This document shows positions 1-8,943 of a DNA stretch of 64,000 nucleotides, one piece after another. The stretch's first letter is position 1; each line of letters begins with the position of its first letter. Made by a program: the position numbers and the translations under genes. The stretch spans positions 1,612,001 to 1,676,000 of the forward strand of contig NZ_CP138995.1 of NCBI RefSeq assembly GCF_044596045.1, in the 5' to 3' direction. The DNA is from Flagellimonas sp947499585. GTDB lineage: Bacteria > Bacteroidota > Bacteroidia > Flavobacteriales > Flavobacteriaceae. The notes beneath the pieces were generated by a model, which saw only the letters and a list, made by a program, of their open reading frames with translations, was not told the origin of the DNA and ran no database searches.

Positions 1-1
1 A

Positions 2-607
2 AATCAATTTGGAATTATTAACTGGTTGCCAGAAATGCCTCTGTGGCTTTATGTTGTTCTTGGAGTTATGTTTCTAGATTTAATTGGTGCCTATACTGCG
101 CATTTGGTAGAACATAAAGTAAAGCCTCTTTGGATGGTTCATTTGGTGCATCACTCAGACCATAATGTTGATACAACTACAGCTAACAGACATCATCCAT
201 TGGAAAGCTTGATTCGCTATATTTTTACGTTGATCGGTATTTTCGTTGTTGGAGCGCCAATTGGTATTATTATGTTGTATCAAAGTTTGTCCGTTGTCCT
301 TTCACAATTTAATCATGCCAACATCCGACTGCCCAAAAAAGTTGACAATGCGATAAGTTGGCTTATTGTGAGTCCAGATATGCATAAAGTGCATCATCAC
401 TATAGATTACCCTATACCGATTCTAACTATGGCAATATTTTCTCTATTTGGGATAGACTTTTTGGAACCTTCATGAAAATGGATGTTGATTCCATCGTTT
501 ATGGCGTGGATACTTTTCCGGATGAAAAAGAAAACAGTAGTATTATAGGCTTGCTCAAACAACCTTTTCATAAATATAGGAGGCCTACTACCACAGAGCC
601 TAAGTAA
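2..607 (+). CDS. Sterol desaturase / fatty acid hydroxylase family protein (5' end outside window)
   Basis: Integral-membrane di-iron oxygenase family that hydroxylates or desaturates lipids; the actual substrate is unknown. The reading frame is open to the left edge, so the true start lies upstream; the first in-window start would be a TTG at 26. Visible are the histidine clusters typical of the family: a HLVEH-like box, HLVHHSDHN and NRHHPLE near the middle, and HKVHHH near the C-terminus, separated by hydrophobic segments that fit membrane helices. The C-terminal tail is polar and ends in a Lys/Arg-Pro-Thr-rich stretch. It is followed after 21 nt by an alpha/beta hydrolase on the same strand, so the two may be co-transcribed. 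Family call is firm, specific reaction is not. Confidence 0.85.
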   Translation, partial: NQFGIINWLPEMPLWLYVVLGVMFLDLIGAYTAHLVEHKVKPLWMVHLVHHSDHNVDTTTANRHHPLESLIRYIFTLIGIFVVGAPIGIIMLYQSLSVVLSQFNHANIRLPKKVDNAISWLIVSPDMHKVHHHYRLPYTDSNYGNIFSIWDRLFGTFMKMDVDSIVYGVDTFPDEKENSSIIGLLKQPFHKYRRPTTTEPK

Positions 608-628
608 CCTTTTTAGGAATCTTTACGT

Positions 629-1486
629 ATGATGTGCAAAGAGATTGATATTCCTTGTAAAGATGGGTTTGTAATCAAAGGAACTATTTACTCCGCTAAA
701 CCTTCTTTAAATAAAGAGAAAGTACTTGTCATTAACTCAGCTACGGCTGTAAGCAAAGACTTGTATAAGAATTATGCATTATACATGTCAGATTATGGTT
801 TTGATGTGATTACCTATGACTACCGTGGTATTGCAGCTTCGAGGCCAAAGAAACTGAGAGGTTTCCAAGCTTCTTTTTCAGTTTGGGGACAAAAGGATTT
901 CACGGACGTATTACAATATGTAAAACAAAACTATCTAAATCATTCAATTTTGGTTTTAGGCCATAGTATTGGAGGAACCATAATAGGAATGTCCGAAGAT
1001 TGTTCATTGATTAATGGAATAGTTAATATTGGTGCCCAGACAGCCTACTATAAAGATTGGGATGTAAAAAAGCAGCAACTTTATTTTTTATGGCATGTAG
1101 TTTTCCCTTCTGTTACAAGGGTTTTTGGGTATTTTCCTGAAAAGCGGCTTGGTCTTTTAGAAGATGTTCCTAAGGGGGTGATAAAACAATGGCATGGGAG
1201 AAGAAAAATTCATAACATGACCGAGCAGTTGAACAAAAGTGGTCAAAAAGTATACTATCATGAGTTTTGCGGTAAACTTTTGACCCTAGCAATTGAGGAT
1301 GATCCCATTGGAACAGAAAAAGCATTAAAAAGAATACACGATGTATTTATTTCTGCTGATAAAAGAATTGAACTTGTAAGACCCAAAGATATTGGTGCTC
1401 AAAAAATAGGTCACTTCGGTTTTTTCAGTAGAAGATTTAAAACCACACTTTGGCTTAAAACTGCCCTGTATTACGATACAATTTAA
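629..1486 (+). CDS. Alpha/beta hydrolase (COG4757-like)
   Basis: Predicted serine hydrolase of about 285 aa with no signal peptide, so probably cytoplasmic. The nucleophile elbow GHSIGG is visible near residue 112, with a preceding strand ILVLGHS. The oxyanion-side strand VLVINSAT and the YDYRG loop are typical of the fold. A conserved GHFGFF near the C-terminus probably carries the catalytic His. This layout resembles the uncharacterised predicted hydrolases of COG4757 more than classical lipases. Natural substrate is unknown. It lies 21 nt after a lipid hydroxylase-like gene, so a lipid or ester substrate is possible, but that is inference. It converges on the minus-strand NamZ-like gene, with 22 nt between them. 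Confidence 0.8.
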   Translation: MMCKEIDIPCKDGFVIKGTIYSAKPSLNKEKVLVINSATAVSKDLYKNYALYMSDYGFDVITYDYRGIAASRPKKLRGFQASFSVWGQKDFTDVLQYVKQNYLNHSILVLGHSIGGTIIGMSEDCSLINGIVNIGAQTAYYKDWDVKKQQLYFLWHVVFPSVTRVFGYFPEKRLGLLEDVPKGVIKQWHGRRKIHNMTEQLNKSGQKVYYHEFCGKLLTLAIEDDPIGTEKALKRIHDVFISADKRIELVRPKDIGAQKIGHFGFFSRRFKTTLWLKTALYYDTI

Positions 1487-1508
1487 AGGTTTATGGATGC
1501 CGGTTAGA

Positions 1509-2735
1509 TTAATCGTAGATTAAATACTTAGCTCTTATTTTTTTGAAAGCATCCAAGTCCTGCTTCCAAGTTGCCTTTATTTCTGATTCTGTTAGTCCCT
1601 CTTCAATTTGTTTTTGTAATTCTGGTGTTCCCACATGTTTGGTAAAGGATTTGGTGATAAAGAACTTGGATTTGTCCAAAGTGTTTTTGTAAGCGTCAAC
1701 AAGCCATAACAAAGAAACTGAGTCCATTTGTGGTGTTTTGGAGAGGTCTTGGCCAAAACACATTTTGTCTTCTTCTTTTGGATGTTTAGAACCAAAATTA
1801 GGTTTGGGCATATAGCTAAAATCATATTGGGTACTATCCAAAAAAGATGCTCCGTACCGTTGAAATTGAAATTCAGTTCCGCGTCCGGCGTTAACATTAG
1901 TGCCTTCAAAAAGCCCCAAACTTGGGTAAAGGTTAATGGAAACATCGTTCGGGATGTTAGGTGAAGGCCGTATTGGAAGATGGTATTCAGAGTTATGACT
2001 GTAATTTTTAAGTTGAATTACGGTCAAATCGGCTTTCTTTCCATTTTCTAACCACTGTTCTTCATTTATCATTTGTGCGTACTCTCCAATTGTCATCCCA
2101 TATACTAAAGGAATTGTTGTCATGCCCAAAAAGCTGGTATGTTCCTTTTTCATGGTGGGGCCATCCACGTAGTGCCCATTGGGATTTGGTCTGTCCAAAA
2201 CAATTACGGGAATGTTGTTTTCAGCACAAGCTTCCATGACTAATTGTAATGTGGCAATGTAGGTATAGAATCTGACTCCTACATCCTGAATATCAAAAAC
2301 CACAAGATCGAGTCCTTCTAATTGTTCTTTGGAAGGTTTCCTATTTTTTCCATATAAAGATGTAATGGGAAGTCCTGTTTTAGTGTCGACACCATCTTTA
2401 ACCAATTCTCCTGCATCAGCCTTTCCGCGAAACCCATGCTCAGGTGCAAATACTTTTTTAATATTGACATCTAAAGAGAGCAAGGAATCCACTAAATGCG
2501 TATGTCCATTTTCTTTGAAAATAACACTGGTTTGATTGGCAACAACTCCTATGGTTTTGCCTTCGAGCAATTGCAGGTATTCTTCTGTTCTATTGGCAGC
2601 AACACTAATTTTTGGCAGCGAATCAGTTTCTGCGTTTACGGCCGTGAGCTTACTTTCTTTTTCCTGTCCCCTACATGAAGAAAGCAGCAAAACCAACAAT
2701 AAAACTGTACTTTTGGAAATAGATAAAATGGACAT
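1509..2735 (-). CDS. DUF1343 lipoprotein, NamZ-like exo-beta-N-acetylmuramidase
   Basis: Exported lipoprotein of 408 aa. It begins with a hydrophobic stretch ending in the lipobox LSSC (Cys at about residue 21), so it should be lipid-anchored in an envelope membrane. The mature part matches the DUF1343/NamZ family: GKTIGVVANQTS, KVFAPEHGFRG, VVFDIQDVGVRFYTY, VLDRPNPNG and NAGRGTEFQFQ can be read in order. Characterised members (Bacillus subtilis NamZ and Tannerella forsythia homologues) release N-acetylmuramic acid from the non-reducing end of peptidoglycan fragments, so a role in cell-wall recycling is likely. Its start is only 3 bp from the divergent ABC permease start, so each promoter must lie inside the other gene or further away. 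Confidence 0.85.
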   Translation of the reverse strand: MSILSISKSTVLLLVLLLSSCRGQEKESKLTAVNAETDSLPKISVAANRTEEYLQLLEGKTIGVVANQTSVIFKENGHTHLVDSLLSLDVNIKKVFAPEHGFRGKADAGELVKDGVDTKTGLPITSLYGKNRKPSKEQLEGLDLVVFDIQDVGVRFYTYIATLQLVMEACAENNIPVIVLDRPNPNGHYVDGPTMKKEHTSFLGMTTIPLVYGMTIGEYAQMINEEQWLENGKKADLTVIQLKNYSHNSEYHLPIRPSPNIPNDVSINLYPSLGLFEGTNVNAGRGTEFQFQRYGASFLDSTQYDFSYMPKPNFGSKHPKEEDKMCFGQDLSKTPQMDSVSLLWLVDAYKNTLDKSKFFITKSFTKHVGTPELQKQIEEGLTESEIKATWKQDLDAFKKIRAKYLIYD

Positions 2736-2738
2736 TCG

Positions 2739-3980
2739 TTGAATTTAGAATTGTTTATAGCCAAGCGCCTGATTACAGGGAAGGAGCATAAAATTAGCAT
2801 TTCCGCCCCTATAATAAAAATTGCCATTGCAGCTATTGCAATTGGTATTGTAATGATGCTTATTGCCATTGCTACCGGGGTGGGCTTAAAACACAAGATT
2901 AGAGAAAAAGTTGCTGCTTTTAACGGCCATATTCAAATTTCAAATTACGATAACAATACTTCTGAAGTTTCCGTAGACCCAGTTCCTTTAGAGCAGGATT
3001 TTTACCCAAAATTCAAAGATGTTGAAGGCGTCTCACATGTTCAAGCTGTAGCCACCAAAGGTGGAATTATAAGAACAGAAGATACCTTTGAAGGTATGTT
3101 GGCCAAAGGAGTGGGTCAAGATTATAATTGGACTGTTTTTGAAGAATACATTGTTGATGGGAGATTACCAGATTATACTGGAAAATTGAATGATGAGGTG
3201 TTGATTTCAAGGATGATGGCGAATCGCTTACAATTAAAAGTTGATGATTCCTTTTTCTCTTTTTTCTTAAAAGATGGAGATGCATCCAAAGTTCCCAATA
3301 ACAGAAAGTTCAAAATCACAGGGATTTACGATAGCGGCTTTGAGGAGTTTGATGCCACTTATGTCTTTGTAGACATTCGCCATATACAACGAATGAACAA
3401 ATGGACATCCAACGAAATAGGGAATTTTGAAGTATTTCTGGAAGATTTTGACCAACTTGAGGAGAAGAGCAATGAAATCTATGGAAAAACACTCTCCAAT
3501 TTAGATACGCAGAATATTAAAACCAAGTACTTCAGAATCTTTGAATGGATCAGCCTGTTCGATTTTAATATCGCGCTTATTATTGGGATAATGATCATAG
3601 TGGGGGGAATAAACATGATTACCGCCCTATTAGTGCTCATTTTGGAGCGAACCCAAATGATAGGAGTCTTAAAAGCTTTAGGTTCTGAGAATTGGAGCAT
3701 CCGCAAGGTGTTTTTGTACAATGCCACTTATTTAATAGCAATAGGGTTGTTATGGGGCAACGGTATCGGTTTGGCATTGCTCTATCTTCAAGATAAATTC
3801 CGATTGTTTAAATTTCCCAATCCTGAAGAATATTATATCGAGTATATTCCAGTATATATTGATGTTTCTACGATTTTATTGTTAAACCTTGGAGTAATGT
3901 TACTCTGCTTGGTTATGCTTTTAGTGCCCTCTTATATTATAACCAAAATAACTCCGGTCAAGGCAATTAAATTTGAGTAG
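2739..3980 (+). CDS. ABC transporter permease, LolC/LolE-MacB (FtsX) family
   Basis: Inner-membrane permease of 413 aa. An N-terminal cytoplasmic and TM segment is followed by a large periplasmic domain (about residues 45-265), then three C-terminal TM helices (about 275-400) forming an FtsX-like domain; the ALGSENW motif and the ending PVKAIKFE are typical. LolC/E proteins extract lipoproteins from the inner membrane; other members act in mechanotransmission or efflux. The start is a TTG: an in-frame TAA lies 15 nt upstream and the family N-terminus (NxELFIAKRL) begins exactly there. A TACTTTTG box at 2708-2715, inside the divergent gene, fits a Bacteroidetes -7 element, but I see no good -33 element. 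No ATPase gene is adjacent. Confidence 0.85.
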   Translation: MNLELFIAKRLITGKEHKISISAPIIKIAIAAIAIGIVMMLIAIATGVGLKHKIREKVAAFNGHIQISNYDNNTSEVSVDPVPLEQDFYPKFKDVEGVSHVQAVATKGGIIRTEDTFEGMLAKGVGQDYNWTVFEEYIVDGRLPDYTGKLNDEVLISRMMANRLQLKVDDSFFSFFLKDGDASKVPNNRKFKITGIYDSGFEEFDATYVFVDIRHIQRMNKWTSNEIGNFEVFLEDFDQLEEKSNEIYGKTLSNLDTQNIKTKYFRIFEWISLFDFNIALIIGIMIIVGGINMITALLVLILERTQMIGVLKALGSENWSIRKVFLYNATYLIAIGLLWGNGIGLALLYLQDKFRLFKFPNPEEYYIEYIPVYIDVSTILLLNLGVMLLCLVMLLVPSYIITKITPVKAIKFE

Positions 3981-3981
3981 A

Positions 3982-4007
3982 AGACACTAAATTTAGTAGT
4001 CTTTTTT
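3982..4007 (+). terminator. Probable intrinsic terminator after the ABC permease gene
   Basis: The 12-nt perfect palindrome ACTAAATTTAGT is extended by AGAC on the left and GTCT on the right with one bulged base, and is followed by six T residues. It sits directly after the permease stop codon, as expected for a rho-independent terminator, though the stem is AT-rich and so weak. Confidence 0.45.
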
Positions 4008-4042
4008 AGGCTTTGTTGATATGGTCACCCAACTCAAAAAAC

Positions 4043-4050
4043 TATCTTTG
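4043..4050 (+). promoter_or_regulatory. Bacteroidetes-type -7 box (TATCTTTG) for the PLP-enzyme gene
   Basis: TATCTTTG matches the Bacteroidetes -7 consensus TAnnTTTG exactly. The predicted transcript start would fall at or within a few bases of the ATG at 4059, giving an almost leaderless mRNA. TTG/TTTG elements at 4012-4018 are a possible -33 region, but the spacer is about 24 nt, longer than the usual 19-21, so the assignment is tentative. Confidence 0.4.
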
Positions 4051-4058
4051 CCACCATT

Positions 4059-5039
4059 ATGGAATATGCAAATAACATTCTTGAAACCATTGGTAATACC
4101 CCATTGGTGAAACTCAATAAATTGACCGCCGACCTTCCTTGCATGGTATTGGCCAAGTACGAAACTTTTAATCCAGGAAATTCCGTTAAAGATAGAATGG
4201 CACTTCAAATGGTTGAAGATGCAGAAGCTTCTGGTATTTTAAAACCGGGGGGTACAATTATCGAGGGAACTTCAGGAAACACAGGTATGGGATTGGCTTT
4301 GGCAGCAGTGGTCAAAGGGTATAAAATGATTTGTGTTATCAGCGATAAGCAGTCAAAAGAGAAGGTAGATATTCTAAAGGCCGTTGGGAGTGAAGTTCAT
4401 GTTTGCCCAACAGATGTAGCGCCAGATGACCCTAGAAGCTATTATTCCACTGCTAGGCGTTTATCCACAGAAATTCCAAACTCTTGGTATGTAAACCAAT
4501 ACGATAATCCAAGTAACGCCAAGGCACATTACCAAAGTACGGGACCTGAAATATGGAATCAAACGGCAGGGAAAGTAACCCATTTTGTTGTGGGAGTTGG
4601 CACGGGAGGTACCGTTTCAGGTGTTGGTAAATATCTTAAAGAACAGAACCCCAATATCAAAGTTTGGGGTATTGATACCTATGGTTCCGTATTCAAAAAA
4701 TATCATGAGACTGGTATTTTTGATGAAAACGAGATTTACCCTTATGTTACTGAGGGAATAGGAGAGGATATTTTACCTAAGAACGTTGATTTTGATGTTA
4801 TTGATGGTTTTACCAAAGTAACTGATAAAGATGCCGCAGTTTATACGCAACGTTTGGCTAAGGAAGAAGGTATGTTTTTGGGGAATTCAGCAGGAGCCGC
4901 AATAAAGGGGCTGTTGCAGCTGAAAGAACATTTTTCCAAAGATGATGTGGTTGTGGTTTTATTCCATGATCACGGTAGCCGTTATGTGGGTAAAATGTTC
5001 AATGACGATTGGATGCGGGAGAAAGGATATATAGACTAA
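4059..5039 (+). CDS. PLP-dependent cysteine synthase / cystathionine beta-synthase family enzyme
   Basis: Fold-type II PLP enzyme of 326 aa, cytoplasmic. Motifs in order: TIGNTPLVKL, NPGNSVKDR (Lys carries PLP), EGTSGNTG (substrate loop), GVGTGGTVSG (phosphate cup) and GNSAG. The C-terminal DHGSRYVGKM is closer to cystathionine beta-synthase than to CysK. Expected chemistry is beta-replacement on serine or O-acetylserine, giving cysteine or cystathionine. The regulatory CBS-domain pair and the haem N-terminus of animal CBS are absent, so only the catalytic core is present. A TATCTTTG box sits just upstream. The following M20 peptidase gene starts 33 nt later on the same strand. Whether it is CysK-like or CBS-like cannot be settled by eye. 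Confidence 0.85.
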   Translation: MEYANNILETIGNTPLVKLNKLTADLPCMVLAKYETFNPGNSVKDRMALQMVEDAEASGILKPGGTIIEGTSGNTGMGLALAAVVKGYKMICVISDKQSKEKVDILKAVGSEVHVCPTDVAPDDPRSYYSTARRLSTEIPNSWYVNQYDNPSNAKAHYQSTGPEIWNQTAGKVTHFVVGVGTGGTVSGVGKYLKEQNPNIKVWGIDTYGSVFKKYHETGIFDENEIYPYVTEGIGEDILPKNVDFDVIDGFTKVTDKDAAVYTQRLAKEEGMFLGNSAGAAIKGLLQLKEHFSKDDVVVVLFHDHGSRYVGKMFNDDWMREKGYID

Positions 5040-5072
5040 ATCTTCTTTAAATTAGAATCAAAATCAACCAAT

Positions 5073-6371
5073 ATGTGCAATAAGAATTTCCTTATCATTT
5101 TCAGCCTTTTACTATCAGCTTCTATCTCTGCCCAAGAGCTTTCCAGAACAGAAAAGAAGATTTTAACTTCTATTGAAAAGAACAATGCTGACGCCATTAC
5201 CTTTTTGGAAAAAGTGGTCAACATAAATAGTGGGACGCTAAATTCCAAGGGAGTAAAAGAGGTAGGCATGGTTTTTAAAGATGCCTTTGAAGGAATTAAT
5301 TTTGAAACCAAATGGATTGAAATGCCAGATGAGATGAACCGCTCTGGACATTTGTTTGCGGAGACTTCTGGCAATAAGGGAAAAAAACTATTGCTTGTTG
5401 GTCATTTGGATACCGTTTTTGAAGAAGACAGTCCTTTTCAGAAATTTAAGATGGTGAATGACAGTATTGCCCATGCTCCAGGCGGAAATGACATGAAAGG
5501 CGGGGATGTTATTGTACTCTACGCTTTAAAAGCATTGCATGATAACGGGTTATTAAAAAATGCACAGATTATTGTTGCTTTTACTGGAGATGAGGAAAGC
5601 ACGGGAAAACCTTTGACCATTAGCAGGAAAGATTTGTTGGATGCTGCTAAAAGAAGTGACATTGCCCTTGGTTTTGAAACATCCACAGGTTTTAACTATG
5701 CAACCGTGGCAAGAAGGGGGTCTTCTGGATGGGCTGTTGAGGTTGAAGGTAAACGAGCTCATTCTTCAGGAATATTCAGTGAACGGACCGGTGCAGGGGC
5801 CATATTTGAAATGTCACGTATCCTGCATCAATTTTATACAGATGTAAAAGGAGAAGATTTATTGACTTTTAACCCTGGCACTTTGTTAGGAGGTACTTTT
5901 GTAAACTATGACAGTTCCACCAGCAAAGGAGATGTCTTTGGAAAAAGTAATGTGGTTGCTCAAAAAGCCATGGTTAGAGGAGGGTTGAGGTTTATATCAG
6001 AAGAACAAAAGGAAAGAGCTAGAGTAAAGATGAGGGAGATAGTGTCCAATAACCTACCCAAAACCTCAGCAAAAGTTACGTTTACAGATAGTTACCCTGC
6101 AATGAAGCCCACAGAGGGAAATACCGCATTATTGAACATATTGAATGAGGTAAGTCTGGACCTAGACCAAGGAGAGGTTTTGGCATATGACCCCGGTAAA
6201 AGAGGCGCTGCAGATGTATCTTTCATTGCTGAATATGTAGATTGTTTAGATGGGCTTGGCACTATGGGTTCCAACGCACATACTCCGGAAGAAACAGTAA
6301 ACCTCAATACCATAGAAGCGTTGACCAAACGTACGGCAATCTTGATATACAGACTTATTAATACCAAATAA
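5073..6371 (+). CDS. Secreted M20 family metallopeptidase (glutamate carboxypeptidase-like)
   Basis: Zinc-dependent exopeptidase of 432 aa with an N-terminal signal peptide (hydrophobic run then ISAQE), so it acts in the periplasm or outside. Metal-site motifs are all visible: GHLDTVF (His and Asp), GGNDMKGGD (bridging Asp), GDEESTG (catalytic Glu and metal Glu), and NAHTPEE near the C-terminus (last His). The dimerisation/lid domain is inserted between roughly residues 205 and 325. This arrangement resembles carboxypeptidase G2-type enzymes that cleave C-terminal Glu or other amino acids. Its TAA stop shares one base with the ATG of the next gene (TAATG), so the two are translationally coupled. 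Confidence 0.88.
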   Translation: MCNKNFLIIFSLLLSASISAQELSRTEKKILTSIEKNNADAITFLEKVVNINSGTLNSKGVKEVGMVFKDAFEGINFETKWIEMPDEMNRSGHLFAETSGNKGKKLLLVGHLDTVFEEDSPFQKFKMVNDSIAHAPGGNDMKGGDVIVLYALKALHDNGLLKNAQIIVAFTGDEESTGKPLTISRKDLLDAAKRSDIALGFETSTGFNYATVARRGSSGWAVEVEGKRAHSSGIFSERTGAGAIFEMSRILHQFYTDVKGEDLLTFNPGTLLGGTFVNYDSSTSKGDVFGKSNVVAQKAMVRGGLRFISEEQKERARVKMREIVSNNLPKTSAKVTFTDSYPAMKPTEGNTALLNILNEVSLDLDQGEVLAYDPGKRGAADVSFIAEYVDCLDGLGTMGSNAHTPEETVNLNTIEALTKRTAILIYRLINTK

Positions 6372-7147
6372 TGGTGCTGCTCAAAAAAGGAAATTGCACG
6401 GTTGGGATTGATAAAGGTGAACTAACAAGTTTTATATCTGAGGGTCATGAGTTTATCCACCAAAAAGGGAGTCCTGGGTGGAGAAGTGCAGATACAGAGA
6501 TGTTTCCTATTATTGGACCATTGAACGAAACCGACTTTAGAATACAAGTGCCAAGAGGAAGTGGAGCAATTCAAGATCAACACGGACTACTTCGTGAATT
6601 GGAATATGATGTAATTTCCCAAACAGAAACAACAACTACTTTCAAAAAAAAATATACGGCTGGAACAAGGGTCAAAAATTCTAAATTTCCTGAAAAATCG
6701 AATAAAGAGTGGTTGGTTTGGCCATATACTTTCGCTTTTGAAAAATCTTTTGAGTTAAAGGAGAATACACTTGAAGTAACCTTTTCGGTTTCTGGAGAAC
6801 GAGATATGCCATTTATGCTGGGATATCATCCTGCATTTAAACTGCATGCAGATAACCCGAAAATCCTTGCTGACCAAAAGGAGATTACCTTGGATGAGGT
6901 ACTGGCTGTGGGAGGTAGGGCCTTACAAGTTGAAAGTTGCAACTCCATTACACTAAAGGACAAAAAGGTGATTACCATTGAGACGGAAGGTTTTGAACAT
7001 TTTATGTGTTGGACAGAAGTTAGAAACATGGTTTGTATAGAACCAATAACCTTTTATCCCTACGCAGTGGCACAAAGAGAACTACATACTGGCTTTCAAT
7101 ATCTTGCTGATTCTGCAGCCGTTTTTAAGGCTATCTTCAAAGTCTGA
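6371..7147 (+). CDS. Aldose 1-epimerase family protein (LacX/YeaD-like)
   Basis: 258-aa cytoplasmic protein of the galactose mutarotase superfamily. Recognisable are the FPIIGPL segment after the first beta hairpin, the QDQHGLLRE segment with the conserved His, the central MLGYHPAFKL motif (active-site His) and ICIEP-like VCIEPITFYPYA. Members interconvert sugar anomers or act on related sugar phosphates; the substrate here is unknown. The start codon overlaps the stop of the M20 peptidase by 1 nt. No signal peptide is seen. Confidence 0.82.
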   Translation: MVLLKKGNCTVGIDKGELTSFISEGHEFIHQKGSPGWRSADTEMFPIIGPLNETDFRIQVPRGSGAIQDQHGLLRELEYDVISQTETTTTFKKKYTAGTRVKNSKFPEKSNKEWLVWPYTFAFEKSFELKENTLEVTFSVSGERDMPFMLGYHPAFKLHADNPKILADQKEITLDEVLAVGGRALQVESCNSITLKDKKVITIETEGFEHFMCWTEVRNMVCIEPITFYPYAVAQRELHTGFQYLADSAAVFKAIFKV

Positions 7148-7344
7148 TGACCTAAAAGTTAAAAAAATCACAATTTCTTATTAAAACGTAACTTATTTCT
7201 TACTAACTTAGAGTTGTCTCTTAAAGTGATGATGGTTATTTAGTCCACTTTTTAGATTGTACTTTTCCAAGGGAAACACTAAGAATTCGAATGTTACGGA
7301 TTCCGGTATAGGGGCCTTATTAATACAAACCAATCACTTGTGTT

Positions 7345-7440
7345 ATGGATATTATACTTCCTTATGTTTTGTTAGTTGCCCTGGTCTTTATTGCTTGGAT
7401 AGTTTTTATGGTTAAGATGTATCGCCGGATTAATAAGTGA
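7345..7440 (+). CDS. Small single-pass membrane protein (31 aa)
   Basis: A 31-codon frame starts ATG-GAT-ATT and ends TGA. The product is one long hydrophobic helix (about residues 4-23) followed by a basic tail KMYRRINK, which is the positive-inside pattern of a small inner-membrane protein. It stands alone between the epimerase gene and the convergent exonuclease gene. No ribosome site is evident, which is normal in this phylum. No function can be assigned; a chance hydrophobic frame cannot be excluded. Confidence 0.45.
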   Translation: MDIILPYVLLVALVFIAWIVFMVKMYRRINK

Positions 7441-7463
7441 GTTTGTTAGCTACTTTCTGCATT

Positions 7464-8825
7464 TTACAACACAAACGATTCCAGTTTTGGTAATAAAGAT
7501 TCTACGATTCGTTGTGCTTCCAGCGTATTTTTCTGTGGGATTATAAAGGCTTCTATATCAGTTAGCGAAGAAACTTCCAATTGCTGATCAATAAACCCGT
7601 ATCCTCTGTACATACCTTCGGTAATAAGAACTACAGCATTTTCATCCTCATTTCTACCTTTTTCCTTAATAATTCTAACTTCGGACTGTGAAGCTTTCAT
7701 GCCTGCAACAGCAGCTTCAACCTTTTTATTGTACAAGGGTATAGGTTCGTCTCCCCGGCATACCCCATCACAAGAAGTTAGTTCATGATGGGAGCATGCT
7801 GCATTGGTCTGTTGTAAATGGCAATATTTTGGACAGAGTGCAAATACTTTGCATATTTCATGTAAATAGGCTCTGCAATCCGTTTGATTGTAGAATACTT
7901 TAAGCGGATTTGGAACTCCTTTTATACCATTAAAGGCTAGGTGAACAATCCCTTTTCTGTCTTCATAAGCAAATATGGCGTACTGTTTTACAATTCGTTT
8001 TTGGGCTCTGTTAAATGGCGGAAAGTGTTTTTTTATTTCGGCAGATTCCATCAGTAAGGCCACAAGTTCACTACCAGAAAGCTTAAAATCTATATCCGCG
8101 GTTTCGCTGCACATTTGGGTTTCTTTTGTGCTCTTGTCATAAAAGTGACCCAACACCCTTTTTTTTAGGTTGATGGCTTTGCCTACATAGATAATTTCAC
8201 CTTTCTGATTTTTAAAATAGTAAATACCAGGTTTCTGGGGAATTTTGTTAAAAACAGATTTGGATAGGTGAGGGGGCAATGTGGCTTCTTGACTTCTGGC
8301 ATTCAGAAATTTTTGAAATACTGATTCTGAATCTGGTGTTTTAAGCAATTTTTGGAACAATAATACCGTGGCATGGGCATCTCCTCTAGCGCGGTGTCTG
8401 TCTTTTAATGGAATGTTGATGGCTGAACACAGTTTGCCTAAACTATAGGATTGTAACCCTGGAATAAGTTTACGGGACAAACGAACGGTACATAGTTTTT
8501 TTCTGGTAAAATCAACACCTATCTGTCTAAATTCTTCTTTGATAACACCATAATCAAAGTTCACGGCATGAGCCACAAAAATGCTGTCTTTGGTAACCTC
8601 TAGCACTTTATCAGCAATTTCAGGAAAAGTTGGTGCGTGTTGAACAAGTTGATTGTCAATTCCAGTAAGACCGGTTATAAAATGTGGAATGGGGCATTGT
8701 GGGTTCACTAGAGAGGTAAACTCGTCAATTATTTGCTCACCATCGTATTTAAAAACAGCGATTTCGGTAATCTTGTTTCCTTTGATCCCGTTACCGGTAG
8801 TTTCTATGTCAATGATGGTGTACAA
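7464..8825 (-). CDS. Fused DEDDh exonuclease (DnaQ-like) and GIY-YIG (UvrC/Cho-like) nuclease
   Basis: 453-aa DNA-processing enzyme. Residues 1-165 form a DNA polymerase III epsilon-like 3'-5' exonuclease: DIETTG (Exo I), FVAHAVNFDYG (Exo II) and HRARGDA (Exo III with catalytic His and Asp). Residues about 185-275 form a GIY-YIG domain with GIYYF, IYVGKAINLKKR and a downstream Glu, as in the UvrC N-terminus or Cho. The last 170 residues contain a Cys-rich stretch (CPKYC, C, C) and no helicase or HhH domain. The same fusion is known from mycobacteria (Rv2191-like). The start is TTG at 8823-8825: the frame is closed by a TAA two codons upstream, and the family start M-Y-T-I-I-D fits exactly. 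Confidence 0.88.
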   Translation of the reverse strand: MYTIIDIETTGNGIKGNKITEIAVFKYDGEQIIDEFTSLVNPQCPIPHFITGLTGIDNQLVQHAPTFPEIADKVLEVTKDSIFVAHAVNFDYGVIKEEFRQIGVDFTRKKLCTVRLSRKLIPGLQSYSLGKLCSAINIPLKDRHRARGDAHATVLLFQKLLKTPDSESVFQKFLNARSQEATLPPHLSKSVFNKIPQKPGIYYFKNQKGEIIYVGKAINLKKRVLGHFYDKSTKETQMCSETADIDFKLSGSELVALLMESAEIKKHFPPFNRAQKRIVKQYAIFAYEDRKGIVHLAFNGIKGVPNPLKVFYNQTDCRAYLHEICKVFALCPKYCHLQQTNAACSHHELTSCDGVCRGDEPIPLYNKKVEAAVAGMKASQSEVRIIKEKGRNEDENAVVLITEGMYRGYGFIDQQLEVSSLTDIEAFIIPQKNTLEAQRIVESLLPKLESFVL

Positions 8826-8943
8826 ATCCTTAAAATCAATTAATCATTGAATTTATGGATAAAGTAAAAAGCCACCAAATAGGAGAATGGTTTTTAGTTA
8901 TGAACGGTTACAGAACCTTAATACTGAAAATGATAGGGAGTAA

